Assembly: GCF_040712315.1 (NCBI RefSeq)
Contig: NC_134013.1
Span: 38,141,501-38,205,500 of the forward strand
Length of the DNA: 64,000 nucleotides
From: Castanea sativa
Taxonomy: Eukaryota > Streptophyta > Magnoliopsida > Fagales > Fagaceae
Reading direction: 5' to 3'
The notes under the pieces were generated by a model. It ran no database searches. It saw only the letters and a list, made by a program, of their open reading frames with translations, and was not told the DNA's origin. Within the stretch, counting starts at the first letter, position 1, and every line of letters begins with the position of its first letter. This document shows positions 47,201-58,764 of the stretch, in pieces. Position numbers and translations under genes: made by a program.

Positions 47201-48232
47201 GTGTACAAAAGACATCGAGACAAAGTAGTAATGTTCCTAGTGCTTTATGTTGATGATATTCTACTCATTGGGAATGATGTAGGGGTAATGTCATCAGTAA
47301 AGGTTTGGTTGTCAAGCCAATTTGATATGAATGAATTGGGTGAGGCTAACTTTATTCTAGGGATCAAGCTTTGGTGAGATCGCAAGAATAAGATGTTAGG
47401 CTTATCATAAACTAGATATATAGATAAGGTTCTAGAACAGTTTAACATGCAAAACTCCAAGAAAGGATTGCTTCCTATTAGACATGGAGTTCCTTTGTCT
47501 GATGACCAAAGGCCTAAGACTCAATAGGAAGAAAATATGATGAGGCAAGTTCCTTATGCTTCTGCAGTGGGAAGTCTCATGTATGTCATGCTTTGTACTA
47601 GACCAAATATTTGTTATTCAGTTGGCATGGTCAGCCGATATCAATCAAATCCAGGACCAAAACATTGGCACGCTTTAAAGCATATTCTCAAGTATCTATG
47701 GAGAACGAGAAATTATATGCTTGTTTACCATAGTGCGGATTTGATTCCCATTGGCTATACAGATTCAGATTTTCAATCGGATCTAGATTTCAGAAAATTC
47801 ACTTCAAGATGTGTTTTCACCTTGAGAGGTGGAGCCATAAGTTGGACGAATGTTAAGCAATCTTGTATTGTGGACTCCACCATGGAAGCTGAGTATGTTG
47901 TTGCTTGTAAAGCAGCAAAGGATGCTGTCTGGCTCAAGAAAGTTCTTTCTAATCTTGGTGTTGTAAGAATGGAGCAAGTTCCCATCACATTTTTTTGCGA
48001 CAATAGTGGAGCAGTTGCATAATCCAAAGATCCAAGGAATCACAAGAAAGGAAAGCACATTGAAAGGAAGTACTACATTATTCGAGACATTGTTGCTCGT
48101 TTAGATGTTGTGGTAGCGAAGATTGAAAGTGCAAATAATCTAGCAGATCCCTTTACCAAAGCCTTGCCTCAAAGGACTTTCGAGTCACATTTGGAGGGAA
48201 TGGGAGTTAAATTAGTGCACAATAGTCTTTAG
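44278..48232 (+). pseudogene. Copia gag-pol polyprotein, plus strand, second copy
   Basis: The ATG at 44278 starts MASFSPFVAILNQNKLTG. A one-base loss near 44537 shifts the frame, and 44622-45749 is open. The gag knuckle reads CFHYGEKGHWKRNC, losing one zinc-binding Cys. Protease is WCVDSGCTNHIC with the catalytic D-S-G kept, and pre-integrase contains RLGHINSNRI. Integrase (45750-46300) has stops and a frameshift near 46005. From 46016 one frame continues with isolated stops to the TAG at 48230-48232. RT carries KTAFLNGNLEEE and FLVLYVDDILLIGN (intact YVDD). RNase H has IGYTDSDFQ, STMEAEY and HKKGKHIERK. It is less decayed than the copy at 16689-20657. Confidence 0.94.
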
Positions 48233-48246
48233 GGCAAGTGGGATAT

Positions 48247-49655
48247 TGTTAGGATATGTGCCCTTAAATCCTATTGTATGGTGCTATGTATGACATTATG
48301 TATGACATTATGTATGACTTAATGTTATGATAAATAAAGTTGTTTTATTATTATCTAAAATAATGGTAACATGAATATATGGACATTATCATATAGGCCA
48401 TGAGATGCATAGTATGTGATTTATGTGATTTAGTCACAGAAGATATAAGTCACAAGTTCTTTGTAAACTCAAAATTTATAGTTCGTAGTCGGTGATGAAA
48501 TTGGGCATTTCATCTGCGAAGACTATAACGTATCAACTAAGATGATTTGTCTTGATCATGGAAGTGGAGACTTTTAGTTGATATGTTGATATGTTTTAAA
48601 AGTTAAGAAATATTAAACTGGACCGTGTGGGATTTATTATTCTCCTAACGACTGTTAAATAAATAATAAATCCCATGACTTCTATTTGCATGAACTCTTA
48701 ATCCTAAGAGAATAATGGACCTGATTATGAGGTGTAGGCTGCTTTGATATATCAGGAGTGAGATCTAAAGTAACGGTCAAAACCTCAGTATGTTGGGCAG
48801 CCACATTTAGTATTGATGGAACATATATTCTCAAGATGGAATTCATAGTCTCTTAACGGAGATACAAAATATTCCCTTAAGATAAGTTTAATGGGTTCAG
48901 TTATTCAGATAGTTAGGCATAACCACTTTGGTAAGAAATTACTAAAGTATATATTTATGAAATTGGATTTCATAAATATATAATGAATAACTTTAAAGAA
49001 TTAAACTGGGTACTTAAGGATAAGATGTAGTAATTTACAAAGTGGCAGTCTACATTCATGACTTTGTGTTACTACGAATATTTTATGAAGGGGTTGCATG
49101 TACAATAAAGTCTTGGGATATAATTTATTAATAAGGCCTAAAGTGCAATTATATTTATATAGTGGTATTAAATATAATTAATGGTAATTTTGGACTTGTC
49201 AAGAGTTGACGGAAAAGCCCAAGGCCTATTGGAGCTAGTGTCTTATTGGTCCCTTTTAGTCCCACTCCAAGCCACACACTAAAGCCCAATTAGAAAGGCC
49301 CAATAGGCCAGCCCAATTAGATAATCAGTTAGTTATAAAGGGAGATACATACAGAATTTTTATTGGTGATATAAGAAATGGTGTGTACGTGAGAGTGAAA
49401 CACACTTTCATTCTCCCTTTGAAAACTGATTGAGAGACCACACATCTTGGGCGTAAAGTGGAATTGTAGTGAGATTAAAAGTATTCCCGAGTACTTTAAT
49501 CATTAGTTTTGAATTTCACCACACCAAGGTACGCTATCTTGTTCTTAAATTCTGAAATTCACATAGTGCATGTTATCAATCATGAATGAAATAGATCTTT
49601 ATTTGTTGCTTTAGCTATGTGTTTTGTATGAGATACAAAACCAGTTTTTCCAACA
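48247..49655 (+). repeat. 3' LTR of Copia element 41491-49655
   Basis: The 1409-bp LTR starts TGTTAGGATATGTGCCC and ends TTTTTCCAACA beside TSD TAAAT. A short duplicated TATGACATTATG lies near 48290-48312. Confidence 0.95.
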
Positions 49656-50198
49656 TAAATGTGTTTGCCCAACATACTGAGATTTTGATCGTGACTTTAG
49701 ATCTCAATCCTAATATAACAAAGCAACCTACACTTCATGATCTAGTCCATTATTTTCTCATGATTAAGAGTTGATGTAAATAGAAGTGGTGAGATTTATT
49801 ATTCATTTAACAATCATTAGGAGAATAATAAATCTCATAGCGGTCCAATTCAATATGTGTTAACTCTTAAAACATATCAACTAAAAGTCTCCAATTCCAT
49901 GATCAAGACAAATCATCTTTGTTGATATATTATAATCTTCGCAGATGAAATGCCTAATTTCATCACCAATTACGAACTAGAATTCTGTGTTTATAAAGAA
50001 CTTGTGATTTATATCTTTTGTAACTAAATCGCATAAATCACATACTATGCATCTTATGAACTATATGATAATGTCCAAATATTCATGTTACCATTATTTT
50101 AGATATTAATAAAACAACTTTGTTAATCACAATATTAAATCATACATAATGTCATACATAACATCATACAACAGGATTTTAAGGCACTAATTCTAACA

Positions 50199-50370
50199 GT
50201 AGCAATTTCTTAAAGTTTTGTACTTATCTTGAACTTGATGTGGATATTGATATAGTCATTTGTTGTGTTGAGTTAGTGGCAATCGTGTTCAAATTTTGTA
50301 CTTGTGAATTGCTTGATATGGACAATGGTGTGGATAATGATATGTAAAGTTAGTAGCAATTGTACTTATC
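50199..50370 (+). repeat. remaining CACTA 78-bp repeats
   Basis: The 78-bp-type unit (CTTGATGTGGATATTGATAT, then GATATGGACAATGGTGTGGA) resumes after the solo LTR, showing that the LTR landed inside the array. Confidence 0.8.
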
Positions 50371-51955
50371 TTTCATGTCAATACATAGTTTCAAAAAATG
50401 CCCAAAAAAGTCAAATACACTCATAATATTTTGAAGTATGAGATGACAAGATTGGATAGAAGGAGGCAAAACTAAGAGAGAATTGATGTTTTGGGATTGA
50501 ATCACATCTTAACTTCTTTAAAGGATTATGTTCAGTCCAATTGTGCAGAAGGGAAAAGAAATAGAGCTAGTATTGTGGTAGATGATGATGATTACGTACC
50601 ACCTATTGGTGACGATGGCAATGATGATGAGTCATCTAATTCTTTAATCCATAAGGTACTATAAATGTGATGTATTTTTTGCTACAATATATGTTATTGT
50701 TATTATAATTATTTCATTAGATAATAACTTTGTTGTTTCGTTATTTGTAATGACTTTGTTGTTCTATTATATGTATGTTTATTAGTTACAGATGGCACCA
50801 AGACGACTTACATGCTCGCAAGGTGAGGCATCTATCCCAGTGATCCAATCTACGGTCCAATCTATGGGAACACCTTCTGAAGCAAATCCTCCTTCCCAAA
50901 GTTCTTCTAGTGCAGAGGCGCAGCCTACTGGCACATTAGCTAGCACGACTGGTAATTACATAGAACATACTTAATTATAACTGCACCATGTCTTTACTAT
51001 TGAGATTATACTTCTCTTAATTTAGCTATAATGTACATGGAATGTATAATTTTTTAACATTGATAATGTCTAATAGGATCTACTAGCCGAAATACCCATG
51101 GAACAACACGTGGTATAGCAGTATGGGCACTTGTTGAGAAAAGTGGTAAACTGCTAGTACGTATAGCTATAGAGTATGTTGCTCTTGTTGGAAAGAATGC
51201 ATGCAAGCTTGTCAATCAAATTGATGTACAATTGCAAAGTAATCTGTCTAGTTACAATGTGAAAAATTGGAAAAGTGTTGATGTTGCTACTAGAGATGTG
51301 ATGCTTCAAAATGTCACTGTAAATTTACGTTGATAACATCTAGCTCATCTTTGTTGTCACTAAGCATATTAAATTCATATAATAATATTTTAATAATACA
51401 TATACACTTCATTTCACAGGATCAGTTTGAGCTACAAGGAGATTCCAACTTGGTAACGAAAACATTAAATACAAAATGTGAAAGATTATTGAGTAGCAGC
51501 TCCAACAAGTTGCATCAGGTTGATAAAAAGCTTGTAAAATCTCATGGTGCTAACTATGCAAGAAGCCACCCGCCAAAGAATGCCACACTTGAGCAGTGGA
51601 CTGGACTCATTGATGGGAAATGGACCAACAAAGAATGGCTAGTTAATTATTTATGTGTATATTATTATTATCCAATGTTTACTATATTATGTTATCAACT
51701 GATTAGATTAATACTTAAATGAAGTACATGTACACTGTAAGATTCATGATCTAATAAATATATTGAATGTTCTTTATTAGAAAAAATCATAAAAAAAACT
51801 CTGAAAATAGGAAAAAAAAACTTCCAGCAAACATAGATGCGGAACAAAGGCACTTGCTGTTAGGGTAGATGAGGAGGTGTGTGTTTTTTCATTTTATTAA
51901 ACCTTAGTATATTACATGTTGTGATTAGTTAACTATATCTATCTAACACTCTAAT

Positions 51956-52944
51956 TGTTAAGGACATATTTTATGTAGTTGGCTAATCCTTTGACAAAAC
52001 ACAATTTACTTGTATTTGGGTAGATTTAGGATGTGCTTGATACTTCAAAGAACATGTTGTTCAAGTCTAGTATTAAAGCCATGAAGATTGGACCAAGAAA
52101 CAAGTGAAGAAAAGGTGTTTACTAAAGCTGGACATCTGCTGGACACCTGTGGACAGCTGCTCGACAGATAACTATCTATCGAGGTGTAATGAGGCTCGAC
52201 ACCTGCTATCTATCGAGGTATCTATCGAGATTACGAAAATCAGAATTTTCAGATCTGATTTTTGGGCCAGGCTTTTGTATTTGTGTAGGGTTTCTTTTCT
52301 CACAACCCTAGGCATATATAAGGCTTATTTTAGAGGCCGTCACATAAGAGAATACAAGGAGAACATATGCAAAAGATGATCGAAGCCTTATTCTCTCAGA
52401 AAGAAGCTACTGCATCTTTACGCCTTAGGGTTTTGTAACCAAGTGCTTCTTGATCTTCATTGTTGATGAAATGAAGAACTTTGCAGCCAACATTCTTCTT
52501 CTTCAAGTTGGTGAGTGAGTCACATATGGGGATTCGTGCAAAGAAGTGAGTCACGTATTGGGATTCGTGCATCAAAGGGTGGCTTTCATATATTGAAGAG
52601 TTCAGAGGTTCTGAAGCGGTAGAAGGTTTCTGCTGTGAGTGAGTCTACGGGGATTGTAGAGTTTGGAGACAAAGGCTTTATACTAGATCTGAAACTTCTC
52701 TTTACTATAGTGGATTGCTTTTCGGGAAGGTTTCCCCCCCCAGGTTTTTTACTGTGAAACTGGTTGGTTTCATTAGTTTTCCTGGGTCATCATATCTTGT
52801 CTTATTTATTTTTCTGCTGCATATTATTTGTGACATGATATTGATGTTTGTTTGTTTTAACAAGTATTATTCACAATAAACCTAATTAATAACTTGAGTT
52901 TATAACTTGTTAATTCTATCAACCGGGGTCTAAATTTCTCAACA
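51956..52944 (+). repeat. 5' LTR of gag-only element
   Basis: The 989-bp LTR starts TGTTAAGGACATATTTTATG and ends TTTCTCAACA. TATA box TATATAAG is at 52315-52322. Relative to the 3' LTR it has a partial repeat of the GAGTCACGTA(T/C)TGGGAT segment near 52515-52570 and an extra GGACACCTGTGGACAGCTG variant near 52140. Confidence 0.95.
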
Positions 52945-52946
52945 AG

Positions 52947-52958
52947 TGGTATCAGAGC
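52947..52958 (+). promoter_or_regulatory. primer-binding site, tRNA-Met
   Basis: TGGTATCAGAGC lies two bases after the 5' LTR. Confidence 0.92.
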
Positions 52959-53012
52959 GAGTACACTCTGATTGGATTAATTTCCTGAGTGTGATCCTTG
53001 ACCCTCGTTGTC

Positions 53013-54665
53013 ATGGATCGTGGACAATCTCTTTTGATTCCTCATTTATTTGATGGCACTAATTATGCGTACTGGAAAGTTCGTATGAAAGTTTTTTTAC
53101 AGGCTCTAGGTGAACAGGTATGGCAAGCTGTTGAAGTTGGTTGGATTAAGCCAAAGAAAGCGCCGGTAGATTGGGATGATGCAACAATCATAGCGGTAAA
53201 TTTCAACAGTAGGGCCTTGAATGCTTTGTTTTGTGGGGTGACCAATGAGAAATTCAAGAAAATATCATCCACGGAAGTTGCCAAGGAAGCATGGACTATT
53301 CTGGAGACCACCTATGAAGGTACCAAGGCAGTAAAAACTGTGAAGCTTCAAAGACTCACTAGTAGTTTTGAAGAAATAAGGATGGAAGAGGATGAGACCT
53401 TTGATGAGTTCTATGCTAAACTCAAGGATATTGTGAATTCTGCTTTCAACCTTGGAGAGTCTATAGCAGAATCCAAAATTGTTAGGAAAATCCTTAGGTC
53501 CTTACCTAAAAGATTCCATGCCAAGATCACTGCCATTGAAGAAGCAAAGGACATTGATCATATTCCTTTGACTGAGCTTGTATGGAACCTTCAAACCTAT
53601 GAGATGGGATTAGGCTCAATGGGAAAAGGTGGAAAGAGTAAAAACTTGGCTCTTAAGGGTATAGAGGAAGAGATTGACGACTCTGAAGATGAGGATGAGG
53701 ATCTAACCTTCATAACTGATGAGATTATCAAGCTTCTTCAGTTTAGGAAAAAGGATAAGGGCAAACTTCCTAGGAAATCTAAATCCTCTAGGAAGGGTAA
53801 TAATGAGAAGCCCCTCATCCAATGCCATGAGTGCAAAGGTTTTGGTCATATGAGGATAGAGTGCCCAAACTACCTTATAAGGAAAAAGGCTAAGAAGTTA
53901 GAAGATAAAGGGTTTGTTACTACTTGGAGTGACACTAAGAATGACTCTTCTGATGAGTATGTGGATGAATATAGTCACGTTATGGCTTTTGCTGCCTTAA
54001 CTGATAAGGTGATTATGGAGAGTGCTAGTGACAGTGAGGATTCTTCTGATGAAGAAGTACCCAAGAAGTTAACCCTTAAGGAAGCCTATGATAAGCTATG
54101 CACTGAATTTATAAAATTTGAAAATGTTTCTCATCTTTGTAGAAAAGAGCTTAATGAGGTAAAAATTGAAAAAGCTGAATTGTTAGTCAAACTACATGAG
54201 ACTACAAGGTTAGTTGAGACTCTCATTGTAGAGAACACCTCATTAGAAGAGAAGGTCAAGAATCTTGAGGTTGAGCTTAGTCAAGCTAGAACTCAAATAG
54301 AGAGGATGTCTAGTGCAAAGCTTGATGAGGTCTTGAATGCTCAAAAGCCTAATTCTGATAAGACTGGCTTAGGATATGCTGTCTCCTCCAACCCCTCCTC
54401 TTCCACGGCTTCTAAATCAAGGACTGTCATTGTGCCTCAATCCGAGAAAGGTAATAAAGGTATGAAATCCAAAACTTTTTTGGCTAATTCTAAATCCTTT
54501 GTTAGACCTCATGTTTGTCACAATTGTGGTGCTTCTGGACACATACGTTCTAATTGCTTTAAGTTGTATCCTCAAAAGCAAGTGTCCAAATGGTCACAGG
54601 TTTCCTCTCAAGAACCTACACCTTTGGTTGGAGAGTTATTAAAAGTCTTGAGCTTTTTAACTTAA
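53013..54665 (+). CDS. intact Sirevirus-like Gag protein
   Basis: This 550-codon uninterrupted ORF starts MDRGQSLLIPHLFDGTNYAY. An in-frame ATG at 52998 is possible, but the shared start with the gag at 4779 favours 53013. The N-terminal 200 residues form a UBN2/DUF4219-type capsid region with YWKVRMKVFL and LKLQRL-like blocks. The first CCHC knuckle is CHECKGFGHMRIEC (about residue 271). Next come an acidic linker with DSEDSSDEEVP and a long predicted coiled coil (about residues 380-435, ENTSLEEKVKNLEVELSQ). A second knuckle, CHNCGASGHIRSNC, is near residue 513. The role is nucleocapsid/virus-like particle assembly and RNA binding in the cytoplasm. Two knuckles and a long Gag fit the Sirevirus type. 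No pol follows. Confidence 0.93.
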   Translation: MDRGQSLLIPHLFDGTNYAYWKVRMKVFLQALGEQVWQAVEVGWIKPKKAPVDWDDATIIAVNFNSRALNALFCGVTNEKFKKISSTEVAKEAWTILETTYEGTKAVKTVKLQRLTSSFEEIRMEEDETFDEFYAKLKDIVNSAFNLGESIAESKIVRKILRSLPKRFHAKITAIEEAKDIDHIPLTELVWNLQTYEMGLGSMGKGGKSKNLALKGIEEEIDDSEDEDEDLTFITDEIIKLLQFRKKDKGKLPRKSKSSRKGNNEKPLIQCHECKGFGHMRIECPNYLIRKKAKKLEDKGFVTTWSDTKNDSSDEYVDEYSHVMAFAALTDKVIMESASDSEDSSDEEVPKKLTLKEAYDKLCTEFIKFENVSHLCRKELNEVKIEKAELLVKLHETTRLVETLIVENTSLEEKVKNLEVELSQARTQIERMSSAKLDEVLNAQKPNSDKTGLGYAVSSNPSSSTASKSRTVIVPQSEKGNKGMKSKTFLANSKSFVRPHVCHNCGASGHIRSNCFKLYPQKQVSKWSQVSSQEPTPLVGELLKVLSFLT

Positions 54666-56967
54666 TTTCAGGAGAATCTTAATTCTTCTATGTGTGTTTA
54701 GTAGTCATACTAGGACACGTGCCTTTTCATCTTCACCGCCAACGACTTATGCTGTGTGGGTGAGAAAGGAGCCTAAGACTTAATTGTCTTTTCTGCTTGT
54801 CCTTTGCTTTAATTCTTTCTATCTAAAGTAGGACTCTCTTTGCTTGATTTCTTAACTGCTTTTAAAATCATGTTTTCATGCATCTGTATTTTTCTATCAT
54901 GCTTTCATGCATATGCATCATTCTATTATGCCTTAATGCATTTGCAACTTTCTTTCTTGCTTTCATGTTGTTTGTCTGTTTTTGTTTGATTGTTTAGTTA
55001 TTATTTTGTTTGTTTTTCAAAATAAAAAAAGAAAAATCACAAAAATACAAAAACAATGTGTGTTTGTGTACATCGGTTCCTATGGACCTTAAAATGGCCT
55101 TTGAAATAGAGTTTTCTAAACTTTGTATTTCTTGTAACTTAGATGAACATCTCTATGCATAACTAAGAAAGTGAGCTTTGTGACTCTTTGTTTGTGATGA
55201 GTAAGGTTAAGTGATCTCTTGTACTTAACGTTCGTATCACTCTTTTTTACGGGAATGACTAGAAAATCCTAAGAGAAAGGCATAAATAACCATCTCACCA
55301 CTGTTGCCTGCTAATCATGAAATGATATCTGTATGCTTCGGCATAGAAAAAGTGCAATGTCAATGACATCTGTATGCTTCGGCATAGCAAAAGTGCAATG
55401 TCAAAAGCTTATCATAATTGGGTATTTCTTCTCTCTCCTTTGTATACCCAGGCATGGTTTGCTTAATAAAAAGAAAATATGTAAAGAAAATAAAAGCAAA
55501 AAGAACAAAAATGCTTTAAATATGATTGCAAGCGTGTTTTATAGGAGATGTGGGAGTTATAGGATATACCTTAAAGGTGATAGTCCCCATCAAATAGTTA
55601 TGATTATGTGTGAGTTAAAGTGAATTTCTCATATCTCAAATAGTCATAACATTAAGACACTTATGCAATCTTGCGATGTTTTTAACACACAACACGCAAT
55701 ATTCTTTTCTACTTTTGATACATGTGCAGGTACAATGTGATTTGGCCATCACAGGTACAATGTGTTGATGTATACTCACTAAACTGTCTTGACTTGTTTT
55801 TAAAATGTAAAATCGGTTAGACTTGTTTAGTGTGTGTGTTTTTTGATCAAAATGCATGACATTTTTCTTGTTGAGAGATGTTTTTGAGAGGTTAAAATAT
55901 TGGTTGGATCATTGGTTGAGTTGCATGCATGATTGCATTCATGTCTGTGTTTTTCCATACTCGAAAAACTACTTTTAAAAGCTGGCTCAACACCTCCTCT
56001 ATACCTGGCTGTCTGTCGAGCTTCTTGGCTTTTTCTTATCGCATTCTCGACATCTTCTTGACACCTAGTGGATCGATCGAGAAAACTTCTGTCCTCTCGA
56101 TAGCTTCTCGACACCTGGTGGATCGATCGCGCTTCTATTCTCGTGTCTTTGCTTTGTTCCTCGACACCTTCTCGATAGCTCTATCTATTGACGTTGCTTT
56201 TCTCGACACATTCCTCGACAGATGACTTGACACCTCTCGATCCATCGAGATTCTCTTGCATGCATTGTTTTTCACATGTTTTGCATGTTTCTCTTATCTT
56301 GTTATCCATAGCATCTTGTTTTATTACATCCATGCATTTTTATGGATTCTTTGTGCCCCTTGATCATTTTTTATCGTCTTTATGTTTCTCGAGTAATGCT
56401 TTATAGCTTCTTGTACCCTTTGCCAATCACGAAAAAAAGGGGGAGAAATTGGAGAACTTGGGTTTCTTTTTAAGATTCTACAAGTTAGGGGGAGAAATAC
56501 ATGACCTTGTAAGGGGGAGATGTGTTTCATCTTGTTAGGGGGAGTGTTTACCTCTTTGTTGTAGGAGCTACTTTTAGCTTCTTGTTCTTGTACCTTAGGT
56601 CTTGTGAGCATTCTTACATACATAATACTTATCAAGTGGTATATGTGATGATGTATGTTTTCTTCACCTATCTCTACATGTGTTGTTTCTTTTCTCTCTT
56701 TATACACATGCTTCTTTATTTGTATTCAATCTATTATTTCTGCTTCAAACAAAGATGCCTTGATGTGTTTTGTTTAAAGTGTTTCAGAAATACAGGTTGT
56801 CAAAGTCTTCTTGCCATGAACTCTTTTCTTGCAAAGTTTTTCAAGAGTTTGTGTTAGGATAGATATTATTGTATTCAACAAGTGAGTATGAGTTGAGTGA
56901 TTTATGACTTCTCTCATATGTTCATTTGTTTGTTATGGTTTTGTCACATATTGCCAAAGGGGGAGAT
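54666..56967 (+). other. 3' untranslated region of gag-only element with repeated PPTs
   Basis: There is no pol and no extra ORF. The segment aligns with 300-1530 and 3180-3711, but the part matching the ORF at 2060-3151 is absent (around 56250-56400). A TCGA-rich cluster occupies 55985-56250. G5-type purine tracts (GGGGGAGA and variants) lie near 56440, 56490, 56514, 56538 and at 56956-56966. Small open frames here are not supported as genes. Confidence 0.8.
56956..56966 (+). promoter_or_regulatory. terminal polypurine tract
   Basis: AAAGGGGGAGA lies one base before the 3' LTR. Confidence 0.85.
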
Positions 56968-57913
56968 TGTTAAGGACATATTTTATGTAGTTGGCTAATC
57001 CTTTGACAAAACGCACTTTACTTGTATTTGGGTAGATCTAGGATGTGCTTAATACTTCAAAGAACATGTTGTTCAAGTCTAGTATTAAAACCATGAAGAT
57101 TGGACCAAGAAACAAGTGAAGAAAATGTGTTTACTAAAGTTGGACACCTGCTGGACACCTGCTCGACAGATAGCTATCTATCGAGGTTTAATGAGGCTCG
57201 ACACCTGCTATCTATCGAGGTATCTATCGAGGTTACGAAAATCAGAATTTTCAGATCTGATTTTTGGGCCAAGCTTTTGTATTTGTGTAGAGTTTCTTTT
57301 CTCACAACCCTAGGCATATATAAGGCTTATTTTAGAGGCTGTCACATAAGAGAATACAAGGAGAACATATGCAAAAGGTGACCGAAGCCTTATTCTCTCA
57401 GAAAGAAGCTACTGCGTCTTTGCGCCTTAGGAGTTTGTAACCAAGTGCTTCTTGATCTTCATTGTTGATGAAGTGAAGAATTTTGCAGCTAACATTCTTC
57501 TTCCTCAAGTTGGTAAGTGAGTCACGTACTGGGATCCGTGCATCAAAGGGTGGCGTTCATATATTGAAGAGTTCAAAGGTTCTGAAGCGGTAGAAGGTTT
57601 CTGTTGTGAGTTCATCTTCAGGGATTGTAGAGTTTAGGGACAAAGGTTTTGTACTAGATTTGAAGCTTCTCTTTACTATAATGGATTGCTTTTCGGGAAG
57701 GTTTCCCCCCAAGTTTTTTACTGTGAAACTAGTTGGTTTCATTGGTTTTCCTGGGTCATCATATCTTGTCTTATTTATTTTTCCACTGCATATTATTTGT
57801 GACATGATATTGATGTTTGTTTGTTTTAACAAGTATTATTCACAATAAACCTAATTAATAACATGGGTTTAAAACTTGTTAATTCTATCAACTAGGGTCT
57901 AAATTTCCCAACA
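56968..57913 (+). repeat. 3' LTR of gag-only element
   Basis: The 946-bp LTR starts TGTTAAGGACATATTTTATG and ends TTTCCCAACA next to TSD CTAAT. TATATAAG is at 57317-57324. It differs from the 5' LTR by scattered substitutions and by lacking its partial duplication. Confidence 0.95.
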
Positions 57914-58477
57914 CTAATGTTAATTAATCAGAAAAATAATAATGTGGTCAGGTTCCTGAATTGGAAAAAAATTTCAAAGATGTTCATTTCAATCCAAAGA
58001 CAAATATGTGGATAGACCATGAGGATGAAGCGACATATGTATGTGTATTAGTTCATCCCTATCATGTTTGTAAACCTATAACATATGTAGTATGAATATT
58101 GTGATTGTTTGTTTCTTTCTCTCTTTCAAATGATGGAAACTATTACTAAAGTGCAAGAGGATCATTGTCAAGATCCTAATGCAATTCCCCTTACACAAGA
58201 GGAGATCTCAAACTTGGTTTTTAGGAAGAAGTCCGGTATTGTAAAAGGACTTGGCATGAGACCTTCCTCTTCTCTAATAACCACCGTCTCATCTAGTTCC
58301 TCGCTGGAATATATCCATCGTCTAGAAAGTGAGATAATTGAGCTCAAAGAGGTAAGAGCTAGGGAACAAGAGGCACAAACTAAGCAAGAAGTGGTCCAAA
58401 AGAATATTCTTAACTTTTTGAGGAGCAAGACTTATGATGACACTCTTACCTATGGGGGTGGTTCATCTTCAAGTTAA

Positions 58478-58717
58478 AACACTTATTGGTTAGTACTTTA
58501 TTTTAGCAATTGACCCGCACTACATGGTGTGACTACTTTTTTAATGCATTATTTGAAACTAATTGTATTACATTACACTTGAAAATCTATATTTGCTTTC
58601 TACAACTTATACATTAGGAGTTGTGATTTTAATTAATTGGTGTGGCTACTCTTAATGCATTGGTAGAAATGTTTCTTATAACATAGTTAATGTCTTTACT
58701 TTATGATTTTAATGTAG

Positions 58718-58764
<47 letters not shown>

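Larger units (their letters stand above)
41491..49655 (+). mobile_element. full-length Copia element inside a related solo LTR
   Basis: The 8.2-kb element has LTRs at 41491-42875 and 48247-49655, with a perfect TSD TAAAT (41486-41490 and 49656-49660). Gag-pol is degenerate but collinear with 16689-20657. It is oriented opposite to the LTR it interrupts. Confidence 0.96.
40622..50198 (-). repeat. Copia solo LTR, interrupted by a full Copia element
   Basis: This minus-strand LTR reads on plus TGTTGGAAAAACACATGG at the left and ends AATTCTAACA at 50198. The arms are 40622-41490 and 49661-50198, about 1.4 kb in total once the element 41491-49655 and its TSD are removed. Flanks are GTAGT (40617-40621) and GTAGC (50199-50203), a TSD with one change. 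It has the CCAACA-type end. Confidence 0.9.
51956..57913 (+). mobile_element. gag-only Sirevirus-like element (TR-GAG type)
   Basis: The 5958-bp element has LTRs at 51956-52944 and 56968-57913 and a perfect TSD CTAAT (51951-51955 and 57914-57918). The PBS, a complete gag ORF and repeated PPT motifs are present. No protease, integrase, RT or RNase H can be found. It must therefore be mobilised, if at all, by enzymes from a partner element. The layout matches the published non-autonomous class with terminal repeats and a single GAG domain. Confidence 0.93.
50398..58477 (+). pseudogene. CACTA-encoded spliced gene (Ptta/En/Spm plant transposase type), broken
   Basis: Exons can be read at 50398-50655 (basic start MPKKVKYTHN, then an acidic stretch), 50792-50951, 51077-51318, 51421 to about 51640, 51781-51876, 57952-58038 and about 58127-58477. 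Splice sites are mostly canonical GT/AG, but the last acceptor reads TTCAA instead of TTCAG. The third and fourth exons carry the DNA-binding-like central region (KWTNKEW). The last has PLTQEEISNLVFRKKSGIVK, GLGMRP and a coiled coil, matching the C-terminal pattern of plant proteins labelled 'transposase, Ptta/En/Spm' (Transposase_24). Stops occur in exon 1 and exon 5, and a 6-kb retroelement sits in the intron before exon 6. Confidence 0.7.
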
